Below, one piece after another: positions 18,586 through 31,261 of a DNA stretch of 64,000 nucleotides. The stretch's first letter is position 1. Every line of letters starts with the position of its first letter. This stretch comes from Sabellastarte sp. h YS-2021 (taxonomy: Eukaryota > Annelida > Polychaeta > Sabellida > Sabellidae), in contig OZ024940.1 of NCBI GenBank assembly GCA_964017235.1, positions 25,301,615-25,365,614 of the forward strand. The letters are read 5' to 3'. The notes beneath the pieces were generated by a model. It saw only the letters and a list, made by a program, of their open reading frames with translations. It did not search any database and was not told the DNA's origin. The position numbers and the translations under genes are program-made.

Positions 18586-19513
18586 CTAGAAAAACACTCA
18601 AAGAGTGCAAACCTCCACCAAGCAGCTCAGTCCCATCCCTATATATTCCTGCCATGGATCATAGTTTTTGGAATTTTGCTAGGATCCGGATTGAACTTAG
18701 GTATATAATAGACACTATTGCAGGATTATCCTATAGTTTTGTTTAGGTATACTATAGACACTATTACAGGTGTGTTCTGTATTTTGTTTAGGTATACTAT
18801 AGACACTATTACAGATGTGTTCTGTATTTTGTTTAGGTATACTATAGACTCTGTTGCAGGTGTGTTCTGTATTTTGTTTAGGTATAATATAGACACTATT
18901 ACAGGTGTGTCCAGTAATTTGTTTGGGTATACTATAGACACTATTACAGGTGTGTCCTATAATTTTGTTAAGGTATACAATAGACACTATTGCAGGTGTG
19001 TCCAGTAATTTTGTTTGGGTATATTACAGACACTATTGTAGGTGTGCCCTGTAATTTTGTTTAGGTATAATATAGACACTATTACAGGTGTGTCCTGTAA
19101 TTTTGTTTAGGTATACTATAGACACTATTACAGGTGTGTCCTGTAATTTTGTTAAGGTATACTATAGACAATTGTAGGTGTGTCCAGTAATTTTGCTTTC
19201 TCAAAGGTCAAAATTGGGTTTTTACGCTTTTAACAGCCAGTCAAGCAATCTGACGATTAATTCACATATACTGAAAAGGGGGCTCTAATCTCCCAAAGAT
19301 AAAAGATCCTTTTTCCCCTGGATTCAGACTGTGATCTGGAACCAAATCGTCATCAAAATTGAATTATCTGTTCTTTGGGGCATTGTCAATGTTTCCTGAA
19401 ATTTTTTGCCAAAAAAAAAAAAACAAAAAAAAACCTCTATATAATTTTTTGTTATCCTGCAAATAGACGGACGGACAAACGTCACCACAAACATATCCTC
19501 CTGTGCCGAGGTG
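18586..19513. mobile_element. dispersed element (CCTCCACCAAG family) carrying a minisatellite
   Basis: The left part ACTCAAAGAGTGCAAACCTC plus CACCAAG recurs at 22826, 27722 and 58660. The right end CAAATAGACGGACGGACAAA...CGAGGTGG is the usual other end of this mollusc repeat. The 45 bp array at 18700-19190 sits inside it. Confidence 0.65.
18700..19190. repeat. 45-46 bp minisatellite, ~11 copies
   Basis: Unit TTTAGGTATACTATAGACAC plus TATTACAGGTGTGTTCTGTA and a T-rich tail. Both strands stay open over the 45 bp units. Confidence 0.92.
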
Positions 19514-19905
19514 GTTAGATCACAGACGTATTGATACGATAATATCTGAGATTATTACAAGGTTAGCTAGGTGCAGGATATGTGAACAATACAATGATAT
19601 ATATATGCGGGTTTCATTCACAATTCATTCTGAGTATTTTTGTCTGTTATACTAAGACCAACTCATTACTTACTTTTTAAAAAAGATTAATCCAAATCTA
19701 ATTTGACCTCGCAATTTTTTTCTTCCAGAAATTGGCCATATTTTATGCTAAGAGACTACTGATTTACTCTCATATACCAAAAACAAACAGTGTTACTATC
19801 GAAATGTAAACAAAATAATCTTTCGATCGATCCTTTTTTTTTCAAATAAATATAAATTGACGGGATTTTATGACGATGAAAAAGTCATAATTAAGAGTTT
19901 TAAGT
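19514..19905. other. intergenic DNA, nothing recognised
   Basis: AT-rich. Confidence 0.4.
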
Positions 19906-20032
19906 ATCGTTCAACAGCACAGGGTCATATTGGGACAGGTCCCGCAGCATTTGCCACTTGTGGGAGTCGAACCCACACAGAGGTGACAGCCTGTGATTAG
20001 ATGACAAACTTACTGACCACTTGACCACTTAT
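19906..20032 (-). mobile_element. SINE-B copy
   Basis: CGTTCAACAGCACAGGGTCA to CTTACTGACCACTTGACCAC; B box GGGTTCGACTCCC on the minus strand. Confidence 0.75.
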
Positions 20033-20046
20033 AGAGCCAGACTTAG

Positions 20047-20178
20047 GTTTTACGTCCTGTTCAACAGCCAGGGTCATATTGGGACAGGTCCTCGGCATTT
20101 GTCACTTGGGGGAGTCGAACCCACAGAGGTGACAGCCTGTGATTAGATGCCAAACTTGCTAACCTACTAGGTCAATAA
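20047..20178 (-). mobile_element. SINE-B copy, tandem neighbour of the previous one
   Basis: TTTTACGTCCTGTTCAACAG and the standard body; 14 bp separates it from the copy at 19906-20032. Confidence 0.75.
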
Positions 20179-20179
20179 A

Positions 20180-21279
20180 AGACCCAATCTTTATGACCGA
20201 TTTAAATTGTGGTTTCAATAATTATATTTTTTACCATTCATCTCCGATGAACGAGTATTTATTTTTGGATAAATATTTATGCATAATAGGTACTGGAAAT
20301 TTGTTTTGAAGGTTAATTTTTGGAGGGTATACTTGTACAATTGTTGGCACACAAAAATAACCTTTCCGAGATATTTTTTGACTATCCACGGTTTGTTAAA
20401 TTGACATACAACTCCGAAACTTTTTGCAACCCTATCCCTTAAACAGCACAACAGAAAATGGTGGATTGGAAGTAAACTCAAAGAGGTTTTACAGACAACG
20501 AAAAAGGAGACAGAATTTCATTCCGAGATCAATTATGCTCTAATATATCACACACCAAGCCACAGCTCTGGCACAGAAAAAAAAAGCCTTGTCTTGGAAT
20601 GATCTTAATATCTGGGGCTGAAATAAGATTATTACCTTATTTTTTTATTAAATACTGTACCTGACACGATACCACTGTACTGCACACAGGTGTCAATTTT
20701 GCCATGCAGTAATTTTTTACAGGTAGTTCAGCCAATCGGCTGGGGTTACAGGGTACATCGTTTGGACTGTGTGGACAATGTTTTCCAATTCCTTGAGGTG
20801 TCCGTACTATGGATAAATATCACCAATTTCCTTTATTAAACGAGTGCATGTGTGATTTTCTCAATACTTCTAAAACTATGTAACCTATACATACGTTATA
20901 TAAATATATCAGTAGATGGGTATTTTTACAGAGCTTCGGCTCACTTTTTGTGGCATTTAAAATCCTTACAGAAATGGCGGAGGAATCTCAAGTTAAAAAA
21001 CTAAAATCTTTGTCTTCGATTGTGTCCATTACTGAATACTGTTTCTCGGCCAAGTTTTTCGAATTGTTTTTTTTTAAAGAACTTATTTTACTTATTATTC
21101 AAACCCAAGCGGTAGATATTGAATGTAAGCTAACCCTTGGATGTTGTTTACTTCTCTTTATATTTGATAAAATTTAACACTATACGTCATTCCTTTAACT
21201 TTCCTATGGTATCGAAAACTGTCAAATTTTAAATTTTTTTTCTATTCATTTTTCTTGATAATTTTTGGCCATCTATGTC
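20180..21279. other. intergenic DNA, nothing recognised
   Basis: AT-rich; reading frames of 75-88 codons lack any recognisable feature. Confidence 0.5.
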
Positions 21280-21291
21280 ATTGAATCAATT

Positions 21292-21496
21292 TATTTATTT
21301 ATTTGGGGTTTTACGTCGCTTTCAACACTGTACAGGTCATATCACGACGGGTAGTTGGAAGGGCAGAGGAAACCAGTACATAAAGTTCGTTAGGGTTCTG
21401 TACTGTAAATTGCCAACCAATGGCAAGCAACTACCAGCTTTCCCACTTGAGGCCGTGCCGGGGATCGAACCCCGGCCTCAGAGGTGGGAGGCGAGG
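21292..21496 (-). mobile_element. SINE-A copy, head truncated
   Basis: Flanked by TCATTGAATCAA (21280-21291) and TCATCGAATCAA (from 21497). It lacks the A-box part of the tRNA head, consistent with 5' truncation on insertion. Confidence 0.85.
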
Positions 21497-21659
21497 TCAT
21501 CGAATCAATGAATTCTGTTTGTTTTATATTATATTAATTTTAAAATGTGTTCCAGGTGACTTAATTAATACAACAACTCCTTTACACACTGTAATCTTAA
21601 TAGACTGTTGAGTTCAGCTGCACAAATATTTCAAAAAATTCCCTTTGGAATCTTCATAA

Positions 21660-22140
21660 AGTCAACTATGGAAGTTCCAATTATCGGTTTGGACATTAGA
21701 AAGTTAAAGTTACAGGTACAAAAGTTACACTAACCATTTTACAGATTATATACTTACAAAAGCTTCCAGTAACTGTTTCAAAAATAATATACTTAACTAT
21801 ACAAGTACAAAAATTTCAACAACCATTTTAACCATATATGGTCAACTTTAAATGATTGTACGAAAATTCCAATAACCATTTTAACCATATACAGACAACT
21901 CTATATGATTGTACGAAAATTCCAATAACTTTTTAGACCATATAGTCAACTCTATACCATTGTACGAAAATTCCAACAACCATTTTAGCCATATATAGTC
22001 ACTCTATATGATTGTACAAAAATTACAATAACCATTTTAAACATTAGGCATTGAACTATACATACAGACTAACATTTCAATACCCATTTTAAACATTATA
22101 TAGTCAACTATAGAATGTACAGAATTTCAAATTACGGTTT
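21660..22140. repeat. degenerate ~60 bp tandem repeat, ~8 copies
   Basis: Units contain GTACGAAAATTCCAATAACC and ATTTTAACCATATA followed by GTCAACTCTA with many changes; an old array. Confidence 0.75.
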
Positions 22141-22825
22141 TATTAAATATCTCACTGTGACCCATACATTTGCAAAAGTGGCTGTTACTAAGCCTAGATA
22201 AAAAATCTGTTAATTTATTTTTTGTTTTTTTTTGTGACTTCGAAATACATATTGCTTAGTTCACAGAACAAATCTTTTCATTAACAATATACTGTAAAAG
22301 TTGGAATTTTCAGTAGGAATTAATTTTAGCTACGTAAACTAATGAGCTTAGACAGTAAATATTTATTCCTAGGAAAAATTTCAAATCCTAACCGAGTCTG
22401 TAAACATTGCTCCCGACCCTCAAAAAATAATACCTAGTTACCGACAAGACGGCTCAAGTGGAACACCCCCGTAAGGTAGAAAACTAGCCATTATTGAAAA
22501 TTCATTCTGGGGAATTTCTTTAAGATGAAGAATTAGCGAAAATGTTTTTTTTTTCCAAGCCATAACTCCCACTAATACAGTATATCGTAGTTAAATTATA
22601 CATGTAGGAAAAAAATGTTAAAACAATAAACAACCTCAATTGACTTTATAAAAATGTTACAACCCAGTTCCCACTTGCGTGGAGTTTACTTCCCAACTAC
22701 CCTGATAGTATAGTCCCCAGCATACCCTAGATCTTACAGTAAGTTATAAATCAGCCAACTCTTACAGGAAGGTGCATACGGGGAACTGTTGTATAACGAA
22801 AACAACAATAATAAACTTTACAAAC
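22141..22825. other. intergenic DNA, nothing recognised
   Basis: AT-rich. Confidence 0.4.
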
Positions 22826-22985
22826 TAGAAAACACTCGTAGAGCACAAACCTCCCCCAGGTGGCATCCCCCCCCCCCCCCCCAAAAAAAAAAAAAAAAAA
22901 AAAAAAATTAAAAATCAGGATTTTTGGAGGGAATCTGGAATGTGATCCGGCTATTTACCAAAATGTAATTTACACAGAAACAGAA
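22826..22985. mobile_element. CCTCCACCAAG-family fragment
   Basis: ACTAGAAAACACTCGTAGAG plus CACAAACCTCCCCCAGG, then C and A runs and GGAATGTGATCCGG. Right end missing. Confidence 0.5.
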
Positions 22986-23133
22986 CCTCAAGGTCATAAC
23001 ACGTACATTTACACCTTGAGGATACAACTGATGCCCAATTATCACTCACGTAACGATCTCCTATTATCACTCACACATACGTGAAACCCACTTCTGCCTC
23101 CCCCTCCCCCCCTCCAAAAAAAATGCCCCCCCT

Positions 23134-23139
23134 TTTTAT
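23134..23139 (-). promoter_or_regulatory. AATAAA hexamer overlapping the LMBR1 stop
   Basis: The sequence GATGAATAAAAAGG places AATAAA across the TAA stop. Use as a poly(A) signal would leave almost no 3' UTR; a downstream signal may be used instead. Confidence 0.35.
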
Positions 23140-23377
23140 TCATCTTTTAGATGAGTCGTTTCACCGTTTGCATTTGTAACCGGAGTAGTTCTGGCCCCTC
23201 GGTGAAACACAGATCGGATCCGGCTCATGAGCTCCCGCCGCAGGGTGGAGGTAAACTTGGTGGCCAGGCAGAGCGCCGTGGACACGCCAAAGATGATGTT
23301 GTACGAGAAGATGATGGTCCAGTTGCCCAGCCACTCGATGCTGCGGAAATGTCCCATCAGGTCGAAGTTGGTGATAC
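23136..23377 (-). CDS. LMBR1: LMBR1 exon 14 (last coding exon)
   Basis: Encodes ITNFDLMGHFRSIEWLGN, the last membrane helix, and a polar tail ending THLKDE. Acceptor CTCCAG/GTATCA. The TAA stop lies inside an AATAAA hexamer (23134-23139), followed by purine-rich sequence. Confidence 0.95.
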
Positions 23378-26300
23378 CTGGAGAAAAAGGTAAACAAACA
23401 AAATAAACAAACAGAAATATAGGTATCAAATAAACCTTTGTTCTTCTTTCAATACAATTTGAACTTTTTTTTTTTATACTTGGTTTTATAATTTCCATAT
23501 ATATATAAGCCCATTACAAATTACATTTCACACATAAACAAGCAATCAGTGACCGAATGAATCGGTCAAATATAGAGTCAAAATTGGTGATACCTGGAGA
23601 AAAAGGTAAATTCTACTGATAAACAAGTAACCATTGTGACGGATGAGAAATCGGTCAAACCTCTCGAGTTGGCATGAACCTTATATTATTGTCCATTAAA
23701 TGGAAACAAACAGAAATATGCATGAAATAAACCTTTCTTCCCCCTTTTAATTTAATTTAAATTAAGGCTGCGACCGGGTGGTTGGTATTCGCGAGTCGAT
23801 TTGGGAAGATCTCGAGTGCTTTCTGGTCCACCCGATCGTCGTTAACTAGTGGTCGGACCGGTTCTGAAAATTAAAACCGGTTTCCGGGGCTTTGAAACCG
23901 AATGAAATCCGGGATTTCGAAAGTGTGCAGAGATATGGTAAAAAATTGTACGCAAGCGTACATGAGCAATATTCCCAATAGGAAACATGGATTCGCGAGA
24001 TATTTTGAAGTTTGTAAACTTCATTAACCATAATATCAAGTAAAAATGTAAGCTGTTTCCTCAAATATATACGTTCTTTATTGTTTTGGTGAAGTATTAA
24101 CCAGCAGAAAGCCTAATATAATGACGTTTTCAATTACCGGTACTAAAATATTCTTTGCGGATTTCGTCATTTCTACCTAAACGAAACGAATTGCGGTATA
24201 CCGGTTTACCGTTCACACCACTATCGTTAACTACTATAATATATTATATTGTCGCCCACTTTATCACGTTTTTTAGGACGACAAAGAATGACAAAACTGC
24301 AAAATGGCAGAATTCTTTGTATATTGGGAAAATTTTATATACTCCTCATTTTATAACAATATAATAAGTATTGATTACCTTTCTCCACTATTTTAATTCT
24401 AAGACGTCGTTTCCGGAAACCAGCGTTTTGTTTATGGAGAGGAAAAAACGTGCATACTAAAACACGCGAATACCGAACTGCGAGACGAATTTGCGTAGCT
24501 CGGGTACCGGGATGGATTTTAACCACTCGTCACAGCCTTAATTTAAATTTCTGTGCTTTTTTTCTCTATTTATTCTTGTTTTTATTTGCATGTATATGGT
24601 AATTACAACTTACTTTTTTTTGCCCAGCGCCTCTACGGGTGGTGGTTGGGGGGGGGGCTTTTTTATTAAGCAACCTTTATTACCCAAAAATTTACATGTT
24701 AAGCTATTAATCCACAGTTTCAAAAGAAAGAAAAAAAAAACAATTCTAACATGACACGGCTGTGTCCGTGATTCTGATTGGTCGAGAGTTATGGTAAAAC
24801 CTTGATATACATGTTGGCTGTTCCATTGTCATCCCACCGCAAGTAACAGTAACCAAGTACATGCTTCCGGTTTTTGACAGTTACGGAATAGAACTTATTA
24901 TTATTCATAAAAGCACTTTTAATTGAATATAATTCTGATAATGAAAAGAAAATATATAGAACCTAAAAAATTTAAAAAATAAATTCTTTATTTTTTGGCG
25001 TATTTAGTGAGAAAATGCTACTGCCACAATGTACAATTGGTAGAACAGCCTGATTTGTTTCGAACGTTTGTGAAATGGGCATGATTTTTTGCAAAATATA
25101 AGCAAATTACAGGAATTTTAATTGCTTTGTCATGTTAGAATAGGAATAACGCCCTCCAAACCTTCAGGATTTATAATCTCAAACCATGGTAAAATTCTGC
25201 ATATACCATGGTTTGTCAGGCCTTATTCCAAAACTGATCACAAAAATGCCCAAATTTGGAGACGTAAAAAAAAAAATGCAAAAAATAAAAGTTACCCAGC
25301 GTCCTTGAAAGTACTGGCAATGCGGAACTCAGTATGAGCAGGATAGCACAGCTGCCGATAACCCTCGTCATGGGCGTCTCGTGCTCCTTTGGCCGCAGGC
25401 GGTTCAGCAGTGGCAGGCTGTAGACACCCACGACAGACGCAAGCATCAGGTAGCTGGAAACATGGGTTAAGGAAGAGCTTACCACACTAGATGCAGCCCA
25501 AATGCATGGCAAAAAGTGAGGATCCAAGTGCATCTGACTGGCCTATCGATTTTGGTCAAACGTCGCTTGCAATAACATTGCATAGGTTCATATGGCAACC
25601 AGTAGTTGAGTGATTGAGGAGTACATTGCATACTAAGCAAAACTCTGATTTTTTTTTCAAATTTTTAGGAAGACATCGGCTTATTTTGCTTTTTATTACG
25701 AGTCTACTGTATACAGTGGAAGTTAGTCGTAATTAACAACCACTTCCTGTGGATATTGGAGGTTCTGGTTACAGAGTCTACTGTATATATAGTGGAGGTT
25801 AACATAACTAGAATCACAGTCTGTGGATATTCCTGCTTCTAGTTATACAGAGTCTACAGTATACATTGGAAGCCAGCCATAACTAGAACCAAATCCTGTG
25901 GATAGCGGATGTTCTACTTATTAAGTCTACTGTATATAGTGAAAGTTAGCCATAACTAGAACCAAATCTTGCGAATATAATCCTTGTCCCCTAGACTCAG
26001 ATTGTGTTAATGTGTCATCTACCACGATAAAATGTATAAATACGCAACGCTCCGGTAAAAGTTTCCATTTTTCTTGCAAAAGGATACAGTATAACGATAA
26101 TTTCTATGGAAGCTCCGATTGGACCCAAAGTGGAAAGTGACGAAATCCCCAGCACCATCTCCTGTAACATAGAATGTAAAATTGATAATGTCAGATTGAT
26201 AAGGCCATTCTGTGTCTCTAGAAATTAATATAATGGACTGTCCTTTAACTTCAGAATTTTGTATTTATATAAAGGTCTGGCATTACAGCTGTCCAGTAAC

Positions 26301-29300
26301 TTAAGAATTTTGTATTTATATAAAGGTCTGGCATTACAGCTGTCCAGTAACTTAAGGATTTTGTATTTATATAAAGGTCTAGCATTACAGCTGTCCAGTA
26401 ACTTAAGGATTTTGTATTTATATAAAGGTCTGGCATTACAGCTGTCCAGTAACTTAAGGATTTTGTATTTATATAAAGGTCTGGCATTACAGATGTCCAG
26501 TAACTTAAGGATTTTGTATTTATATAAAGGTCTGGCATTACAGATGTCCAGTAACTTAAGGATTTTGTATTTATATAAAGGTCTGGCATTACAGCTGTCC
26601 AGTAACTTAAAGAATTTTGTATTTATATATTAAGGTCTGGAGTTACATCTGCCCTGTAACTTGAGAATTTTGTATGGCATTACAGTTGTCCTATAACCTA
26701 ATAATTTTGTATTTATATATAAAGGTCAGGAATTATAGTGTTAGTTGTCCTGTAACTTTAGAATTTTGTATTTATTAAGGTCTGGAGTTAAACCTGTCCT
26801 TAAGAATTTTGTATGCATAAAGGACGTACTAGTAGAAAACCTTATTATTTTATACAAATCTGTATAACCCATCCAACAATTTGCAAAGACATGAAGAGAT
26901 AAAACTGCCTCAATGCTTTACACTGTTCTGACGCCAACAGATTTCAAGGTTTGAGGGTGATTTGTCTTGTGACCACGCAATTTGTATGAGAAAAAAAACA
27001 TTTAGATTAGATCTGGGTCATAAAATACACATATAACCATTTGCTCCACCTCCAGAAAATGAGATAAAAAAAAGTTGAGATTAGAAATATTATTTTCACT
27101 TACCGTGGTGCCATCTGGCAAGGCTTTAATGCCAATCAGAAGTTCAAATGTGTTCATCGTAACGAGGAAAAGTGAGATGGCCTATAAAGAAAAGGACAAC
27201 ATTTACAAATACTGGCTGCGAATTGATCAAGGCTCAATAACAGATGAATGTGATAATCATAATACTGGGCTCTTGTATAGCGCTTTCTCTATTATTAAGT
27301 GCTCAAAGCACTTTACACAGTATTACCCCAGCAAGGATAGCTAGCCTTGGTAACCTTACCTATTGCTGCCATGCAAGGCAGCAGAAGCCAGTATCCCTTA
27401 TTGTAATATCCTCATGTATGTCAGTTATATTAATACCTGGGCTTCTGGGGATTCCCCTTTAGCTCAGCTGGTTAAAGAGCTAGACTTGTGTTTATATCTG
27501 TGTGTAATCAGAAGGCTGTAAGTTCGAAACACAGCAGAACCAATCAATAATATCTCCCTTCCCACTACATTATGGCTGGGTACCCATATTTCCCCCTGGG
27601 TGGAGAGAGGCCTCAGTCCAGGTTGCCATCTTGCCCAAGGATGTTATTATCCCACATGAAAATAGTTGGCATGATAATATAGGTGGCTTTAGTAGTAGTG
27701 ACTGCAAAATCATATTTACAGCTAGAAAGTACTCAAAGAGTGCAGACCTCCACCAAGATGGCTGAGTGTTCCTATATTTTTATATTATATGTGGTTTTTT
27801 TTTCTCAAATACAACCTCTCTCAACCCTATTTCTCATGCCTGATCAGGTCTAGTAGTCTAGTAGTAGAAACAGATTATCGGCTTCCTCAGTCCGTCGTCC
27901 CAGGAGGGCCATAGGCATAGTTTTTGCCCCAATGCTGTGCCGGTGGAATGGACCAGGCTTCCATTGAGTGTCAGATCACACAACAGACCATTTCAGGTTT
28001 CAGAAGCCAACTTAACACCTACCTGTTTAGACTGGCTGACCCACCACCATAGCCACCCTCCCCTGGTGGGCGCTTGCTGGGTTATGACTTTGCCATGGTC
28101 AACGACTGCCCCTTATTTGGATTCCAGCTCATTACAGGATGTTCATCAATGTTGCGCCATATAAAAGCTTCTATTCTTTTCTACATTGTATTTTTACCAG
28201 AATACTGACAGCGGGACTGTTGAACGTTTTTAATTCTCTTTGTATCCAGAGTATGATCCGGATCTTTCATAAAATTTAATCACTTCTTCCTTTGGCTGGG
28301 ACCTACCCACATAGAAAAAATTCATAAAGAGATTAGACGAACGTTCGATCAATCGTCGGTGTCATGGTACAATTGCATTCGGTCACTGACAACTTCTAGA
28401 AATCGATTAAATCTTACCCTTCTTTATGTGTCTCAATATCCACGTAATTTTTATATTTTAAGCAGTTTTATAAACTTTCCTTTGATAAATTAATAGATTT
28501 CTCACGAATTTTGTGTTTGTTTATAACTACCGCCACATTTACCGGAAGTGGGTGCTTTTGGAAGATACTAAATGTCGGAAACACCGTTATTCTTACTGGA
28601 ATGAAATATAATTCATCCCGGAAAGTGTTCATGATATACTGGCCAACAGTGGAGTAAAAAAGTCGATTATGGGTCGATCATCGGTCGGAAAAATGGACGA
28701 ATAATCGACCATGAAAATTGAGGCGATTCCACTCACTAAAAGAGATACATATTAGTTTTTTGGAGTAATCGGGAAACACGGACAGACAAGCGGATGCACC
28801 CAAAAACATAACCCTTCTTGGCGTAGGTGAATATAATAGAGTTGCATACATTCTGAAAGCTTTCCAAGATTGTCTTTGCAAGGGTTGAAAATTTTCAAAA
28901 AAAAAAGTTCACGAGATGAAACTTACCGCAAAAGCCAAAAGCAGTATCATGACTAGAGGGTAACCCAGATTTCTTCTCCATGAAGAGATTTGCTGCCTTT
29001 TTTCTGAAAAAAATGAATAAATAAATAAAACCAGAAACATGTGACAAGGGACACCCTTTGATAAGTACCCATAAGTACAAATATGTGAAGTACCTTTGTA
29101 TTAATCATCAAACTAAAGTACCACTGCTACTGTGACTCGGGTGTTTGTGGAGACTCGACTAGTATAGTTTTAACCTGGAGCGATGCCATGTCGTTACATT
29201 CAAGTGAATTGGTCTCGAAACCAAGATACCAGTGTTACCGGCCCTGCCCTAATCAAAGGTGATGCCACCATCGATCTATGCATCGAATGGTCTGTGGCCG

Positions 29301-31230
29301 AGCGGGTAACACACTTGTCTAGGAACTCAGAGGACGTGGGTTCAAACCCAGGTACAGGCAGATACATAGTGGCTCGGATGACCACTTAAAATGGCGGTCC
29401 TCTGTCATTGGGTCCTATCCCGAGTGGCAAGTTAAAGAACCTCAAGGATGTTGATAAATGGTCATCCTTCCTATCTTTCAGTTAGGTGGGGGGGGGGGGG
29501 GGGGGGGGGGGAATGTCAGTAATTTGAGAGTTGGGCTGTAATTGTACAGTCGGATGGGTTTAAAAGTGCCTCGAGTCCTGCAGTATATGGAGAAATTGTG
29601 CTGAGTATAAATACACAATACAATGGTCCACTTATCAAACTAAACTAATGGTCCCTAGTGCATAGCTAATATATTTTTTACCTATTATAGCTTTTGTCTC
29701 TAACTTGTCATTATTTTTGTGTGGATTTAAAAAAAAAAAAAAAAAAAAGAAAAAAAAAAGAAAAAAAAAAGACATTCATCAATATGTCAAAATATGTGAA
29801 AATGAGGTAAATTACATATACTGATTTCCGTTCAATCAACAGTTGGTAAACTGGGAGGGAAGATGCATAAACACACAATATGTAGTTACCTATAGCTTGT
29901 CTGTCTCTCACCATGTCCTCCAGTTCTGTCTGTACGTCAGCTGCGGTGCTGTGGCCGTTGGCCAGAGTGGGTTTGCCTGGGTTGGACGTGGCCAGGCGCC
30001 GTCGTAGCGACTCCTCCTCGAAGCGTATCGTGTTAATCTCTTCATTTAAATCTCGTAGAAACTAGAGAAACGACAATACAGGCGAGAGAATACAGCAAAC
30101 TCTTGCTTCTAGCTATGTACACCCAGTTTGATCCCAGTGCTCTTTGGATCACAGAAAAAATTGAAAACAAGTCTCACTTTTCAACTGGTTGAGCTGAAGG
30201 AGAATCCCTGGAAGTCGTGGGGCCGCATTCTACAACAATACTTAGAACATTTCTAAATTAGATTTTAAGTATTTCTTGGATTTCAAGTAAGAAATTATAA
30301 AACTGAAAATTTGTAACTTTTGCTTTGTGAATGTAAAAGTCCAAGAAAAGCTTAAGTGAAAAAAACCTTCCCTTACTTAGATCTAAGGTCACCTTATCTA
30401 AGTATCGTTGTAGAATAGGGCACGAGATGTTCACAGGAATACTGGAGGTCAGGGCAGCAGGCTTACTTCACACTGAATTGCTTTGACGTTCAGTTCTATT
30501 ACCTCCCTACATAGGTTCGAAGAATCCAGGAGCTTTACCCACGGGGAATTCTACCCAGACGGAACTTTGCTCACAACAATCTTTACAGGGGAGGACTTCT
30601 GCCCACAATATAAATGTTGCTCACTATTAAAGACATTTCCCTCTTCTCTGTTACAATTAAATATTCACCTGATACAACTGCTCAGAACATAGTTTTGAAA
30701 AGGATCAAACACTAATCGCACTACACCAAAAGCTTCCCTTCTGCTTCAGATGCCTTTTTTCTCATTAAGTTACTGGAAAAATACCAGCATTTTCTACAAC
30801 TATTCCTTGTGGTCTTTTTAAAGTTTAAACCAACTGTATCAAGTTACCTGAGGTCTGACCACCAGATCTCCAACCACTGTGAACATGGTAGCAAACCCCA
30901 CAGGAGTGCAAACTGTAAAACAACGTAAACGCATAAAATGAATATCCCAAGTAAATGCATGGAATAAAACTGAAAAAAAAAATGGCACTTTCACACTTAA
31001 TTAGTTGACAGATTTGTCATGAATTTTGAGTTTGTTCACCTTTACCGCCATATTTACAGGAAGTGGGTATTTTTGGTAGATTCTAAATGTCCGAACGCCA
31101 TTATTCTTACTGGATGGACCTATACTTAATCCTGGATAGTGTTTCATGCTATAATGACCAACAATGGGGTAAACAATCAATTCCGGTTGATTATCGGTCA
31201 CACAAAATGGGCAATTAATCGACCATGGAA

Positions 31231-31261
<31 letters not shown>

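Larger units (their letters stand above)
27722..28833. mobile_element. CCTCCACCAAG-family element interrupted by two others
   Basis: Left end CTAGAAAGTACTCAAAGAGT plus GCAGACCTCCACCAAG; middle GATCCGGATCTTTCATAAAA (28257-28276); right end CATAACCCTTCTTGGCGTAG plus GTGAA. Inside it lie a LINE 3' fragment and a hAT family 3 copy. All in LMBR1 intron 10. Confidence 0.65.

Noticed and set aside
18715-19008. 90- and 96-codon frames
   Set aside because: Frame effect of the 45 bp minisatellite.
26251-26633. 112- and 124-codon repeat frames
   Set aside because: Both strands are open because the period is 51 bp; they lie wholly in an LMBR1 intron.
27468-27540. Functional tRNA gene
   Set aside because: A and B boxes are present, but the stems do not close well and the flanks look like a SINE.
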